From contig CALUXC010000003.1 of NCBI GenBank assembly GCA_944324635.1, positions 1 through 64,000 on the forward strand: DNA of 64,000 nucleotides, in the 5' to 3' direction. The stretch is from Candidatus Avelusimicrobium intestinipullorum (GTDB taxonomy: Bacteria; Elusimicrobiota; Elusimicrobia; Elusimicrobiales; Elusimicrobiaceae). Positions within the stretch are counted from its first letter, which is position 1. Each line of letters starts with the position of its first letter. Below are positions 44,067 to 51,853 of this stretch, piece after piece. The translations under genes and the position numbers were made by a program. The notes beneath the pieces were generated by a model, which was given only the letters and a program-made list of their open reading frames with translations, ran no database searches and had not been told where the DNA came from.

Positions 44067-45018
44067 ACGGTAACGCAAACAGCAGGATATCTTCCTGCAG
44101 TTCCCCCAAGTGGCGGTTGGCTTCTTTGATGCCCACTTCGCCGGCTTTATGCAATTTGTCCAACTCCAGCGTACCGGTATCCAATACGCGGTTGGTGAGT
44201 ACGAAATTGGCTTTTTGGGCCGATTCTTCAATCATGGCCGCGCCGCGCACGTCGCCCACGCGCAGCAAATAAGCCGCGATGGACTGCGGCGTGTTGGAAT
44301 AAAAATCTGGCGGCGTGACGGACGCAATAATGTAGTTGGCACCCATCAGTTTGACGGATTCCACCGGCAAATAGTCCACTACGGCGCCGTCCACCAAAGC
44401 GCGGTGGCGGTATTGCACCGGTTCAAATACGCCGGGAATGTTCATGCTGGCACGCACGGCTATGGCCAACGGCCCCGAGTTGAAAACCACGCGTTCGCCG
44501 GTTTTAATATCCATGGCGGCACAGGTAAACGGCGTTTTGAGGTCTTCAAAGCGCATGTCGCCTATTTGTTCATGAAAGAAATTTACCAAATTGGCCGAGG
44601 ACGGCAGCTGCCTGGCAAATAGAAAGCGGAACAGCCCCATCACGTTAAAGTCCGGGGTGATTTTGTCCATGGTCATGTGGGTGCTGATTTCCCACAGTTT
44701 GTCGGTGGGCAATCCCGCCGCATACAGCGATCCTACCACCGAGCCCATAGACGTGCCGGCCATCATATCAATCGGTACGCCGGCATTGTCCAGCACTTCC
44801 AGCACGCCCACATGTGCAAACCCGCGCACGCCGCCGGCCGAAAGCGCCAGCCCGATCTTGGGGCGTTCGTGCTTGGGAAGCGAGGTGAAACGGCCCCACA
44901 TAAAATCGCGCAAAATCTGGTCGTCCGTCTGAATGGTAATCGCTTCGGACGGAACGGTGCAGAAACACAATCCCAGCGCGGCTGCCGGCCCTAAGACCAG
45001 CCTTAAAAAACGTTTCAT
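44050..45018 (-). CDS. Patatin-like phospholipase
   Basis: A 322-residue lipase-like protein of the RssA/patatin type. An N-terminal signal (MKRFLRLVLGPAAALGL, possible lipobox LCFC) targets it to the envelope. The oxyanion loop AGGVRGFAHVG (near residue 62), nucleophile Ser in GTSMGSVVG (near 88) and the Asp of DGAVVDYLP (near 210) give a complete Ser-Asp dyad. It presumably hydrolyses lipids or acyl chains at a membrane. ATG 45018 is chosen because it overlaps the TolC-like stop by 4 bp. Confidence 0.88.
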   Translation of the reverse strand: MKRFLRLVLGPAAALGLCFCTVPSEAITIQTDDQILRDFMWGRFTSLPKHERPKIGLALSAGGVRGFAHVGVLEVLDNAGVPIDMMAGTSMGSVVGSLYAAGLPTDKLWEISTHMTMDKITPDFNVMGLFRFLFARQLPSSANLVNFFHEQIGDMRFEDLKTPFTCAAMDIKTGERVVFNSGPLAIAVRASMNIPGVFEPVQYRHRALVDGAVVDYLPVESVKLMGANYIIASVTPPDFYSNTPQSIAAYLLRVGDVRGAAMIEESAQKANFVLTNRVLDTGTLELDKLHKAGEVGIKEANRHLGELQEDILLFALPYVFKP

Positions 45019-46319
45019 TCCAAATCCTGGCCGATGGCCCATTCCAGTTCTGCCTTGGCTACATGGTTGTTGCGTATAGCCTGGTAATAGCCTTGAGCGG
45101 CTTTTAAGTAGTCTTGCAAGCCTTCCAGCGGCGCGGTGCCTTCTTTAGGCGTGCTCTTGGCCGCTTGCTTAAGCAGTTTATTCAGGGCTTCAAAGGCTTC
45201 TTGGCGGTCCAGCACTTCTTTTTGCCAGAAGAGCATGTTTTCAAAGCTTTCCGCCACTTGCACGCGGATTTTGTCTTCAATAGCCGCCCGGCGCAGAGAG
45301 CTCTTTTGCTGGCCGGCTTTCTTTTCTGCAATTTGTTCGGAAAGGTTGTACGGAATCGGCAGGCGGAACGCCAGCGAAACTTGTTTGTTGACGTCGTTTA
45401 AGGTATCTACGCCCAGTTTTTCGTAAGATGCGTTTAAGATAACGTCCGGGTAACGTTTGGACAGGGCCAAATCAATGGCGATATTGTCCGCTTCCAAAGC
45501 GTAAATGGCGGATTTTAATTCCGGGCGGAATTCCATGGCCCACAAACTCATGTGGGGTAGGTCCCAATCGGTTTTAACGGGGGCAAATTCGCCTTGAATG
45601 GTGATTTGGGCATTAAGCTCTTTGTTGAGGTTTACCAACATGGCCAGCTGGGCTTTTTTGAGTTCGCTTTCCGCCTGATTGCGGGAGGTGGTTAAGTCCG
45701 CCAGCAAGGCCCGAATGCGAATCTGGTTCCATAAGTCGCCGGTAGGGCGAGCGTACCATTTTTCGGCCATGTTAAGCACTTCCTGCGTCAGCTTGACGTT
45801 GTATTGCGCATACAGCAGGTTGGTAAACGCTTTTTTGATGTTAAGCACTACCTGGTTTTTGACGATTTCGTAACGGCTTTGCACTTGCTTGAGGTTGGCT
45901 TTTGCCATTTTCAAGGTGCCGTTAATGCGGCCGCCGGAATAGAGGTATTGCGTGGCGGTAATGCCTACGCCGTAAAACTGGTCTTTGTCGCCATATAGGC
46001 CGTTGCCGGGCAAAAAGCGGTTGGCCACGGAGTCGGGCAGTACCATGGGATAATCCAAATCATACAACGTGGCGGTACCTTGTAAGGAAAACTGAGGAAG
46101 ATAGCGGAATTTGGCTTCGCTTACTTTTTGTTCCGCGATGATAATATCCTGCTTGGCGGTGAGAAATTCTGTGCTGTTTTCCAAGCCTAACCGAATGGCA
46201 TTTTCTAAGGTAAGATTATCGTTAATCAAGCTGGAAAATTTAAGTCCGTATTCTTTTTGCGCAAACGCGGCCGGCACACAGCACAATAGGACCAGCAGCA
46301 ACGCTCCTGCTTTTTTCAT
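45015..46319 (-). CDS. TolC-family outer-membrane efflux protein
   Basis: A 434-residue protein with a signal peptide (ending CCVPAAFAQ, near residue 20) and the outer-membrane efflux (OEP) architecture: two helical-barrel repeats, with NLTLENAIRLGLENSTEFLTA near residue 33 and YPDVILNASYEKLG in the second repeat. No inner-membrane pump or adaptor is adjacent, so its partner may be encoded elsewhere or it may work with the other envelope genes of this operon. Confidence 0.88.
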   Translation of the reverse strand: MKKAGALLLVLLCCVPAAFAQKEYGLKFSSLINDNLTLENAIRLGLENSTEFLTAKQDIIIAEQKVSEAKFRYLPQFSLQGTATLYDLDYPMVLPDSVANRFLPGNGLYGDKDQFYGVGITATQYLYSGGRINGTLKMAKANLKQVQSRYEIVKNQVVLNIKKAFTNLLYAQYNVKLTQEVLNMAEKWYARPTGDLWNQIRIRALLADLTTSRNQAESELKKAQLAMLVNLNKELNAQITIQGEFAPVKTDWDLPHMSLWAMEFRPELKSAIYALEADNIAIDLALSKRYPDVILNASYEKLGVDTLNDVNKQVSLAFRLPIPYNLSEQIAEKKAGQQKSSLRRAAIEDKIRVQVAESFENMLFWQKEVLDRQEAFEALNKLLKQAAKSTPKEGTAPLEGLQDYLKAAQGYYQAIRNNHVAKAELEWAIGQDLE

Positions 46320-46329
46320 ACACCCCCCG

Positions 46330-46788
46330 TTACTTCGGTTTTTGTTTATTGATTTCCGCCTCCAGGCGGTCCATCATTTTGTTAAATTCGTCCTGCAGTT
46401 CCATCAACTGGTCGCCTTGGCGCAAATGCACCCGCTGGGAAAAATCCCCTTTGGCAATGGCTTTGCAGGTTTGTTCAAAGCGGTACACCGGGCCGGCCAT
46501 TTTGTGCGATAAAATGGCCGATATAATGACCACCAACAATACATAAATGGCAATTTTGTAAAAGAAGCTGGCGGCCATTGGCAAAAATTCGTCATACATG
46601 GGCTGCATGAGCGCAGGGTAGGAGTCAAACAGTTCGTTGAGCGTTGCCGTCAGCTCAAACGACATGATGGCCAGCCCGCACAGCACGCTCATAATCATCA
46701 GCATCATGTAGCGAATCTGCAGATTTTTTTTGATGAAAATAGTGCGTCTCTTAAACGCCGGTTGTTGCTGTGCGGTCGGTTCGTTCAT
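46330..46788 (-). CDS. Small membrane protein with HAMP domain
   Basis: A 152-residue protein. Two membrane segments (about 27-47 and 75-93) are separated by about 28 periplasmic residues. A HAMP-like coiled coil follows (MAGPVYRFEQTCKAIAKGDF, then LMELQDEFNKMMDRLEAEI). There is no kinase or methyl-accepting domain, so any signal must pass to a separate partner. A role as an orphan sensor half is inferred. Confidence 0.65.
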   Translation of the reverse strand: MNEPTAQQQPAFKRRTIFIKKNLQIRYMMLMIMSVLCGLAIMSFELTATLNELFDSYPALMQPMYDEFLPMAASFFYKIAIYVLLVVIISAILSHKMAGPVYRFEQTCKAIAKGDFSQRVHLRQGDQLMELQDEFNKMMDRLEAEINKQKPK

Positions 46789-46797
46789 AAAATCCTC

Positions 46798-47517
46798 TTA
46801 AAAACTGGTTACGTAACGTATTTGCAAAACGCGTTCGCTTTCGTCTCCGCGGCCGATGCGGCGTACAATACCGTCCAACGCCAAGGAGGGGTGCAGGTAA
46901 AAGCGCGCACCAATGTTCAGGCGGGAATCGCGCACGTTGCGAATGCCGTCCCACTCGGCCAAAAAGCTGATTTTATCGGCCAGCGTGTAATACATACCGG
47001 TAAACCAGTACATGTCTTTCCAGTCTGCAAAGCTAAGGCCGGCCGTGGCATTTAAGCCAGGGAAAATAATTTCCCGCGAAAAAGTAATATATCCGCCTTT
47101 TTCATCTTCCAGGTAATCGTCGGAATCGGCATACACATGCTGGTCGTTGTAGCCGTAACCGTAGCGGCGGCCGTCGTAGCCGATGGCAATGGCGGGCAAG
47201 TAGAGGTTGCCGTCAAAAACCTTCCATTTTACTTGAAAGCTCGGGTCCAGCGCGCGTACGTCATCAGACGAGCCTACCAACTGGTGCACGGCCACGCTAA
47301 CGCCGATGTTAATACGGGGAAATACGCCAAATTCTATGGTTTCCATCAAGGTGCCGTGATCGTAGGCGCGGGTGAGGAAAGACGCTTGATAGCGGTCAAA
47401 TGTTTCGGCGGTGGGAACGTCAATGATGGCCGTTTCCAGGCTGATCGGATCGCCCTGGGCCGCCTGCAAGGCAAACGGAAAAAATAAACAGCTAAGCAGT
47501 ACTGCGAGTTTTTTCAT
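46798..47517 (-). CDS. Predicted outer-membrane beta-barrel protein
   Basis: A 239-residue secreted protein (signal cleaved near LQAAQ, about residue 20). The rest has alternating aromatic beta strands, such as FGVFPRINIGVSVAVHQLVG and YWFTGMYYTLADKISFLAEW, and it ends in Phe (LQIRYVTSF), as outer-membrane barrels usually do. A YjbH-type relation is possible but not shown. Second gene in the six-gene run. Confidence 0.6.
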   Translation of the reverse strand: MKKLAVLLSCLFFPFALQAAQGDPISLETAIIDVPTAETFDRYQASFLTRAYDHGTLMETIEFGVFPRINIGVSVAVHQLVGSSDDVRALDPSFQVKWKVFDGNLYLPAIAIGYDGRRYGYGYNDQHVYADSDDYLEDEKGGYITFSREIIFPGLNATAGLSFADWKDMYWFTGMYYTLADKISFLAEWDGIRNVRDSRLNIGARFYLHPSLALDGIVRRIGRGDESERVLQIRYVTSF

Positions 47518-47540
47518 GAATATATCCTCTTATGCAAAAA

Positions 47541-48095
47541 TTATAAAAAGGTCCGAACGTCTTTTACTTTCGGTTCCACAATATAGCGCACATTGTGCAG
47601 ATACACGCCTTCGCGCGCGGGCATAAAGTCGTTGCGGTCGCGCGGGAATTCCAGGTCAATAATGCCTTTGTCCAAGCGGGCGGAACTGCTTACTACGCCA
47701 ATGTTCCAGCGGTCCGTTTTTTCTTTGTCGTACGGGTCAGTGGGGTTCCAGAAATTGCGCAAGAGCACCGTGCCTTTAGGCAGCGGTTCGGCACCCACGG
47801 GGGCCGTCTTAAGCAGGACGTAGGTCGTCCAAATGGTTTTGCCTTCGCAGGGACCGTTGAAAAAAGTTACTTTGTAGCGGGGATCGTCATTAGAAGGGCG
47901 TTTATTGAGCGTGGCCAGTGAATACGTGGCGTAGGCTTTTCCCTCATTTTGGCACGCGGCAAAGACATGCGTGTTGATCAGTCTTTCGTAATCTTGGTTG
48001 GGATCGGTGCGGTTGTAGGGGGATTCTTTTTCTTGGTGGCAGCCGGTCAAAAAAACAGCCGCCGAAACGAATAAAAGCAAAAGTACTTTTTTCAT
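47541..48095 (-). CDS. Hypothetical lipoprotein
   Basis: A 184-residue lipoprotein (lipobox LTGC, Cys19) of no family I recognise. The mature part is mixed alpha/beta with Tyr/Asp-rich strands, two cysteines (near 48 and 82) and a C-terminus (YIVEPKVKDVRTFL) of beta character. It is first in the six-gene envelope operon and has its own promoter. Confidence 0.6.
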   Translation of the reverse strand: MKKVLLLLFVSAAVFLTGCHQEKESPYNRTDPNQDYERLINTHVFAACQNEGKAYATYSLATLNKRPSNDDPRYKVTFFNGPCEGKTIWTTYVLLKTAPVGAEPLPKGTVLLRNFWNPTDPYDKEKTDRWNIGVVSSSARLDKGIIDLEFPRDRNDFMPAREGVYLHNVRYIVEPKVKDVRTFL

Positions 48096-48161
48096 GAACA
48101 GGACTCCTTAATTTTTTAGGGTCGCTCCGTACGTACGGGCGCGCGTGAAGCCGCTACACAA

Positions 48162-48190
48162 ATTATACTCGTTTTTGGACAGAAAGGAAA
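48162..48190 (-). promoter_or_regulatory. Promoter for the six-gene envelope operon
   Basis: TTTCCT (48190-48185), a 17-nt spacer and TATAAT (48167-48162) on the minus strand, about 66 nt before the start. Confidence 0.6.
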
Positions 48191-48235
48191 CACGAAAAAA
48201 GACGAGCCCCGTTTAAGGGCCCGTGCGGATTTCCA

Positions 48236-48263
48236 TAAAAAACCCCCGCTTTGTAGCGGGGGG
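48236..48263 (-). terminator. Intrinsic terminator after the 645-residue protein gene
   Basis: On the minus strand a seven-pair G/C stem (CCCCCGC with GCGGGGG) is followed by a T-run. Confidence 0.85.
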
Positions 48264-48278
48264 TGAAAAAACGAAGTA

Positions 48279-50216
48279 TTATTGGCCTCTTTCGGCATGG
48301 CCCAGTGAGTTGGATTTATCAAACGCGGCGCGGTCTTTTTGGGCCTGCTTGCGCACTTGCTGGGCGGTGGCGCGGGCGTTGCCTTCCACCACTTCGCGGG
48401 CGGCGTTGCGTTTGAGTTCCTGCGTAACTTGCTGGATAAACTGGATTTGGTCGGCCAAGTCGTTAGTTAAGGCGGCGGAACGTTCCACAAAAGTGGGGTT
48501 GGTGTCAGCATTAATCAGGCCGTCATCTTTTCCGTAGAAGAAAATGGAAGAGTCCAAATCTTCGCTTAATTGCTTGCCGATGGGCGCCGAAAGCGCATAC
48601 AGCGCGGCCCCGCCCTGCATGTCCCGCTTTAAGAGCGCTTCGCGGTTTTTGGCTTGCAGGGTTTTTAAGTTATCCGTCGTGTACAAAATGTAGGGCGGCG
48701 GGAAATCGGCCGCTTGGGAGAGCACGGCCCGCTTTTCTTCTTCCGTGGCGTTTTGCGGCAGTTGGGCCAGTTTGTACTCGGTAAATTTCTGTTCAATTTC
48801 TTTATATTTATCTAACGGGTCACCCTTAAACGTTACCCCGGCCGCTTCTACCGAGTCGGAAAGTTCGGTATTGTTTTGGTGGGAGTTAGCCACCCAGTAG
48901 CAGGAATTTTTTTGGCATTCTTTATCCTGCATCATGAACTGATAAATTTCCATGGTTTTAATAAACGACTCGGAATCAATTTCTGGGTCCACTTCAATGT
49001 TTAATCCCGTCGCTTTGCCGATGATGGGCGTTACGGGTGCGGGAGGCAGCGTCTTTTGAGTTTTGCGGAAGAATGTTTCCGCATTTTGGCGTTTGGCCGC
49101 TTCTATTTCCTGCTTGGAGGCAGTGGGGTCAGTTTCGTCCATAGAGCAGGAACCGCTTTTTACGGGGCGGGGGGCCTTGTTGGTGCAGAGATATTCCAAC
49201 ATGTTTTTCATTTCGTCTTCCGGCTCTTGCCCGGCGGCCAGGCGGTTCATGCGTTCCTGCAGGCGCCCGTTAACATATTGGCGGGCCGCTTCAAAACGTT
49301 GTTTGCGGTAATCGTTTTTTTCTTGTTGTTCGCGGTCGTTTTGGGGGTTCGGATATTTGGAGTCGGCCAAGAAATCGGCCACCTCATTCAAAGCCGCTTC
49401 GGGATCAATCAAATTAAGCAGCGAAGGAGTTCTGCTCGCCGCTTCGCCTTGCCCCAACTCCCCGCTAAAACCGGGCATGTTGGGCGTGCCGGGCCCCGCA
49501 AAAGAAGAACCGGATTCGTTGCGAGATTTGCCTATACCGTCCGACGAAGCCAACATGGCCGCTTGCTGGTCCTGCCAGATATTCGGATTAGGCAGGCTTT
49601 TTTCGGCGCTTTCCAAACCAAAGAAACGCTTAATCGGGTTAAAAAAGCGGGCCAATTTAGAATCGGGCACCTGTTTGGTTTGCCGGGCACGGGCTACAGG
49701 AGTAAAACGAGCGGCGCGTTCCTGGCGGATAAAGGAGTCGTAGGCATTGTCTTTGGTGGTGATTTCGTGCATGCCGGGGGCGCTTAAATCGGGCGTTTTT
49801 TGACGGATTAACACCCAGTCGCCTTCTTCGTCTTGGAAAGAAGCTCCGCCAAACCCGCCGCCGGTGCGGCCGGAAGAGGGGGTTTCTTCGGTGGAAATAT
49901 AGTTTTGTACGGCGCCGCGCGCATCGGCCAGCACTTCTTCTCCCTGGGGTGCGCCAAACTGTTCCTGGGCTTGTTGCGCCGTGAGGGTTTGGGGCGCTTC
50001 TTGGCGCGGCTGCTGGCGGGAGAAGGATCTAAAGAACCGCGCAATACGATTGACCAATTCCGTAAGCGGATTAGACGTAAAAATTTGCGGAGTGGCCTTC
50101 GTCATAGCCGTGCCGGGCTGTTGGGGGGCGGTGGTTTCCAAAAAAGGCAGCAATAAAAATACGATAATGGCAACACAGAAAATAACGAGAAAAGTTTTTC
50201 CAATGGCTTTTTTCAT
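48279..50216 (-). CDS. Large membrane-anchored protein of unknown function
   Basis: A 645-residue protein I do not recognise. One N-terminal membrane segment (about 8-27) may be uncleaved. Residues 60-320 are Gln/Pro/Gly/Ser-rich, with low-complexity stretches such as GRTGGGFGGASF. Residues 320-645 are more ordered and helical, with four cysteines in the pairs LCTNK/GSCSMDE and KECQKNSCYW that could form disulfides. The C-terminus is basic and coiled-coil-like. It has its own promoter and a hairpin in the leader. No known domain is claimed. Confidence 0.6.
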   Translation of the reverse strand: MKKAIGKTFLVIFCVAIIVFLLLPFLETTAPQQPGTAMTKATPQIFTSNPLTELVNRIARFFRSFSRQQPRQEAPQTLTAQQAQEQFGAPQGEEVLADARGAVQNYISTEETPSSGRTGGGFGGASFQDEEGDWVLIRQKTPDLSAPGMHEITTKDNAYDSFIRQERAARFTPVARARQTKQVPDSKLARFFNPIKRFFGLESAEKSLPNPNIWQDQQAAMLASSDGIGKSRNESGSSFAGPGTPNMPGFSGELGQGEAASRTPSLLNLIDPEAALNEVADFLADSKYPNPQNDREQQEKNDYRKQRFEAARQYVNGRLQERMNRLAAGQEPEDEMKNMLEYLCTNKAPRPVKSGSCSMDETDPTASKQEIEAAKRQNAETFFRKTQKTLPPAPVTPIIGKATGLNIEVDPEIDSESFIKTMEIYQFMMQDKECQKNSCYWVANSHQNNTELSDSVEAAGVTFKGDPLDKYKEIEQKFTEYKLAQLPQNATEEEKRAVLSQAADFPPPYILYTTDNLKTLQAKNREALLKRDMQGGAALYALSAPIGKQLSEDLDSSIFFYGKDDGLINADTNPTFVERSAALTNDLADQIQFIQQVTQELKRNAAREVVEGNARATAQQVRKQAQKDRAAFDKSNSLGHAERGQ

Positions 50217-50235
50217 AAAAGCTCCGATACAATAA

Positions 50236-50281
50236 TAAAAATCCGCCGGCCTTGGCCGCGTTTTTCGCGCCTGGGCCGGAT
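50236..50281 (-). promoter_or_regulatory. Hairpin with T-run in the leader (possible attenuator)
   Basis: On the minus strand an imperfect stem (ATCCGGCC against GGCC with a bulge and GGAT, with an inner GCG/CGC hairpin) is followed by a T-run (50241-50237). It falls between the promoter at 50319-50291 and the gene at 50216. It could terminate or attenuate, or simply end the upstream protease message. Confidence 0.4.
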
Positions 50282-50290
50282 ACTAAAAAT

Positions 50291-50319
50291 AGTCTACCCG
50301 TTTAGAGGCTGTTTTTCAA
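50291..50319 (-). promoter_or_regulatory. Promoter upstream of the 645-residue protein gene
   Basis: TTGAAA (50319-50314), a 17-nt spacer and TAGACT (50296-50291) on the minus strand. Confidence 0.55.
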
Positions 50320-50351
50320 GGGCTTTTGGACCTGTTTTTTATCTGGGTCCT

Positions 50352-51104
50352 TTACTGGCGGGAAAGGAGCCTTTTCAAGATTTCCCACGATTTTTGTATA
50401 TGGGCCACGAATGGATTTTTGGTGGGTTCATTGACGGCGGGGGCGGGGGTATCGGCCTCGGGCGTGAGGGGGTAGCCCGCGGCGGAGGCCAGCTCAATAA
50501 GATAGTTGGAGGGTACGGAAAAATTGAGGTTTTGGTTGCCCTCGCCTTTATAGCTGGCAAAAGCAACGGAAATCACCTGCCCGCGGGAGTTAAAAACGGG
50601 GCTTCCGCTGGAGCTGGGGGAAATGGGGGCGCTGATTTGGTGCCAAATCACGCCGTCGGCTTTTTTGCGCACCTGGCTGATAAGCCCGGAAGAAATGGTG
50701 TTTTGCAAACGGCGCGGGTTGCCGATGACGGTGATGGTTTGACCGGGGAGGACTTGGTCTGAATTGCCCAGTTTGACGCAGGGTAAGTCTCGCGCTTGGA
50801 TTTTGAGTAAAGCCAAATCCACATTGCCGGCGGCGGCTACCGTGCGGGCTTCGCCGGAAACGGCCCCGTTGTTAAACGTGATATTAATATAGAGTGCATT
50901 TTCGGCTACATGGCGGCTGGTGGCGATAAGACCGTCCGGCGTGACGACAAACCCCGTTCCCGTGAAAGTGGAGCCGTCATTTTTCGCCACATTTACGGCT
51001 ACGACGGCCGGCGCATTTTGCTCGGCAATCAGCACATGGTTGTTCTGGGCCGATGCGGCGGCGGGCAAGCATAACAATAGCAACAACAGGGGAAGAAGCC
51101 TCAT
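50352..51104 (-). CDS. Trypsin-like (S1C) serine protease, no PDZ
   Basis: A 250-residue secreted protease (signal cleaved near AASAQ). The chymotrypsin fold shows His in IATSRHVAE (near residue 65), Asp in NVDLALLKI (near 97) and Ser in the SPSSSGSPVFNSRG segment (near 167), where GNSGGP is usual. Trypsin-like, but the PDZ domain of DegP-type proteins is missing: after residue 210 there is only a Pro-rich linker and a basic tail. Exact specificity is unknown. Confidence 0.8.
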   Translation of the reverse strand: MRLLPLLLLLLCLPAAASAQNNHVLIAEQNAPAVVAVNVAKNDGSTFTGTGFVVTPDGLIATSRHVAENALYINITFNNGAVSGEARTVAAAGNVDLALLKIQARDLPCVKLGNSDQVLPGQTITVIGNPRRLQNTISSGLISQVRKKADGVIWHQISAPISPSSSGSPVFNSRGQVISVAFASYKGEGNQNLNFSVPSNYLIELASAAGYPLTPEADTPAPAVNEPTKNPFVAHIQKSWEILKRLLSRQ

Positions 51105-51143
51105 ATCCAGATTATACCAATAAATGCCTGGCGGCGGGGGGCG

Positions 51144-51172
51144 TTGAAAAGCAGGTGGATAAATAGTACACT
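51144..51172 (+). promoter_or_regulatory. Promoter for greA
   Basis: TTGAAA (51144-51149), a 17-nt spacer and TACACT (51167-51172), about 31 nt before greA. Confidence 0.65.
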
Positions 51173-51203
51173 TACTGTTGTAAGTATTTAAGGAGTTGCC
51201 ATT

Positions 51204-51677
51204 ATGGGAGAACCATTTTACGTAAGCCGCAAAAAATATGAAGCTTTGGTAAACGAGCTGAAAGATTTGAAAGAATTAAAAGCCCAGCTTTCCAACGAAA
51301 TCGGCGAAGCCGCCGCTCAGGGCGATTTGAAAGAAAATGCCGAATATCATGCCGCCAAGGAAAAACAAGCCGAAACGCTGATCCGTATCCAGGAATTGGA
51401 AACCCGCTTGAGAAACGCCCAAATTACCGACGATTTGACCGTGGATAAGAGCGAAGCCCGCATCGGCGCGACCGTGACCATTAAAGATTTGGACGCCGGT
51501 ATTGAATTTACTTATACGCTGGTGGGCTCCATGGAATCCAACCCGGAAAAAGGTTTGCTGTCCGTTAAATCTCCGTTAGCTAACGGGGTGTTGGGCAAAA
51601 AAGAAGGCGAAATGTTTGAAGCTATCTTGCCCCGCGGACCCAAAAAATACAAATTGCTTAAATTGGAATACAAATAA
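51204..51677 (+). CDS. greA: Transcription elongation factor GreA
   Basis: A 157-residue factor that stimulates RNA cleavage in backtracked RNA polymerase. The N-terminal coiled coil carries the acidic tip in AAAQGDLKENAEYHAAKE near residue 43, and the C-terminal FKBP-like domain follows (IGATVTIKDL onward; GPKKYKLLKLEYK at the end). AAGGAG precedes the ATG. A promoter and terminator frame it as a single-gene unit. Confidence 0.97.
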   Translation: MGEPFYVSRKKYEALVNELKDLKELKAQLSNEIGEAAAQGDLKENAEYHAAKEKQAETLIRIQELETRLRNAQITDDLTVDKSEARIGATVTIKDLDAGIEFTYTLVGSMESNPEKGLLSVKSPLANGVLGKKEGEMFEAILPRGPKKYKLLKLEYK

Positions 51678-51695
51678 GCTCTTTGCCAAATACTT

Positions 51696-51727
51696 AAAAG
51701 GCCGTCCCGTTTGGGGCGGCCTTTTTT
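51696..51727 (+). terminator. Intrinsic terminator after greA
   Basis: AAAAGGCCG and its complement pair around an internal mismatch, and a T-run follows. Confidence 0.8.
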
Positions 51728-51805
51728 ATTCAAAAATCGTATAGTGCGGGGTCAACTGCTGTGGCTGACCTTGCGCGCCTGGGCAGGAGGCCTTAAAGGT
51801 TATTA

Positions 51806-51835
51806 TAAAAAGCCCCGGGGTTTTCCCGGGGCTTT
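51806..51835 (-). terminator. Intrinsic terminator after the HA-like repeat protein gene
   Basis: A symmetrical AAAAGCCCCGGG stem, with a T-run on the minus strand. Confidence 0.8.
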
Positions 51836-51853
51836 TATTAGTAGGAGGTTTAG

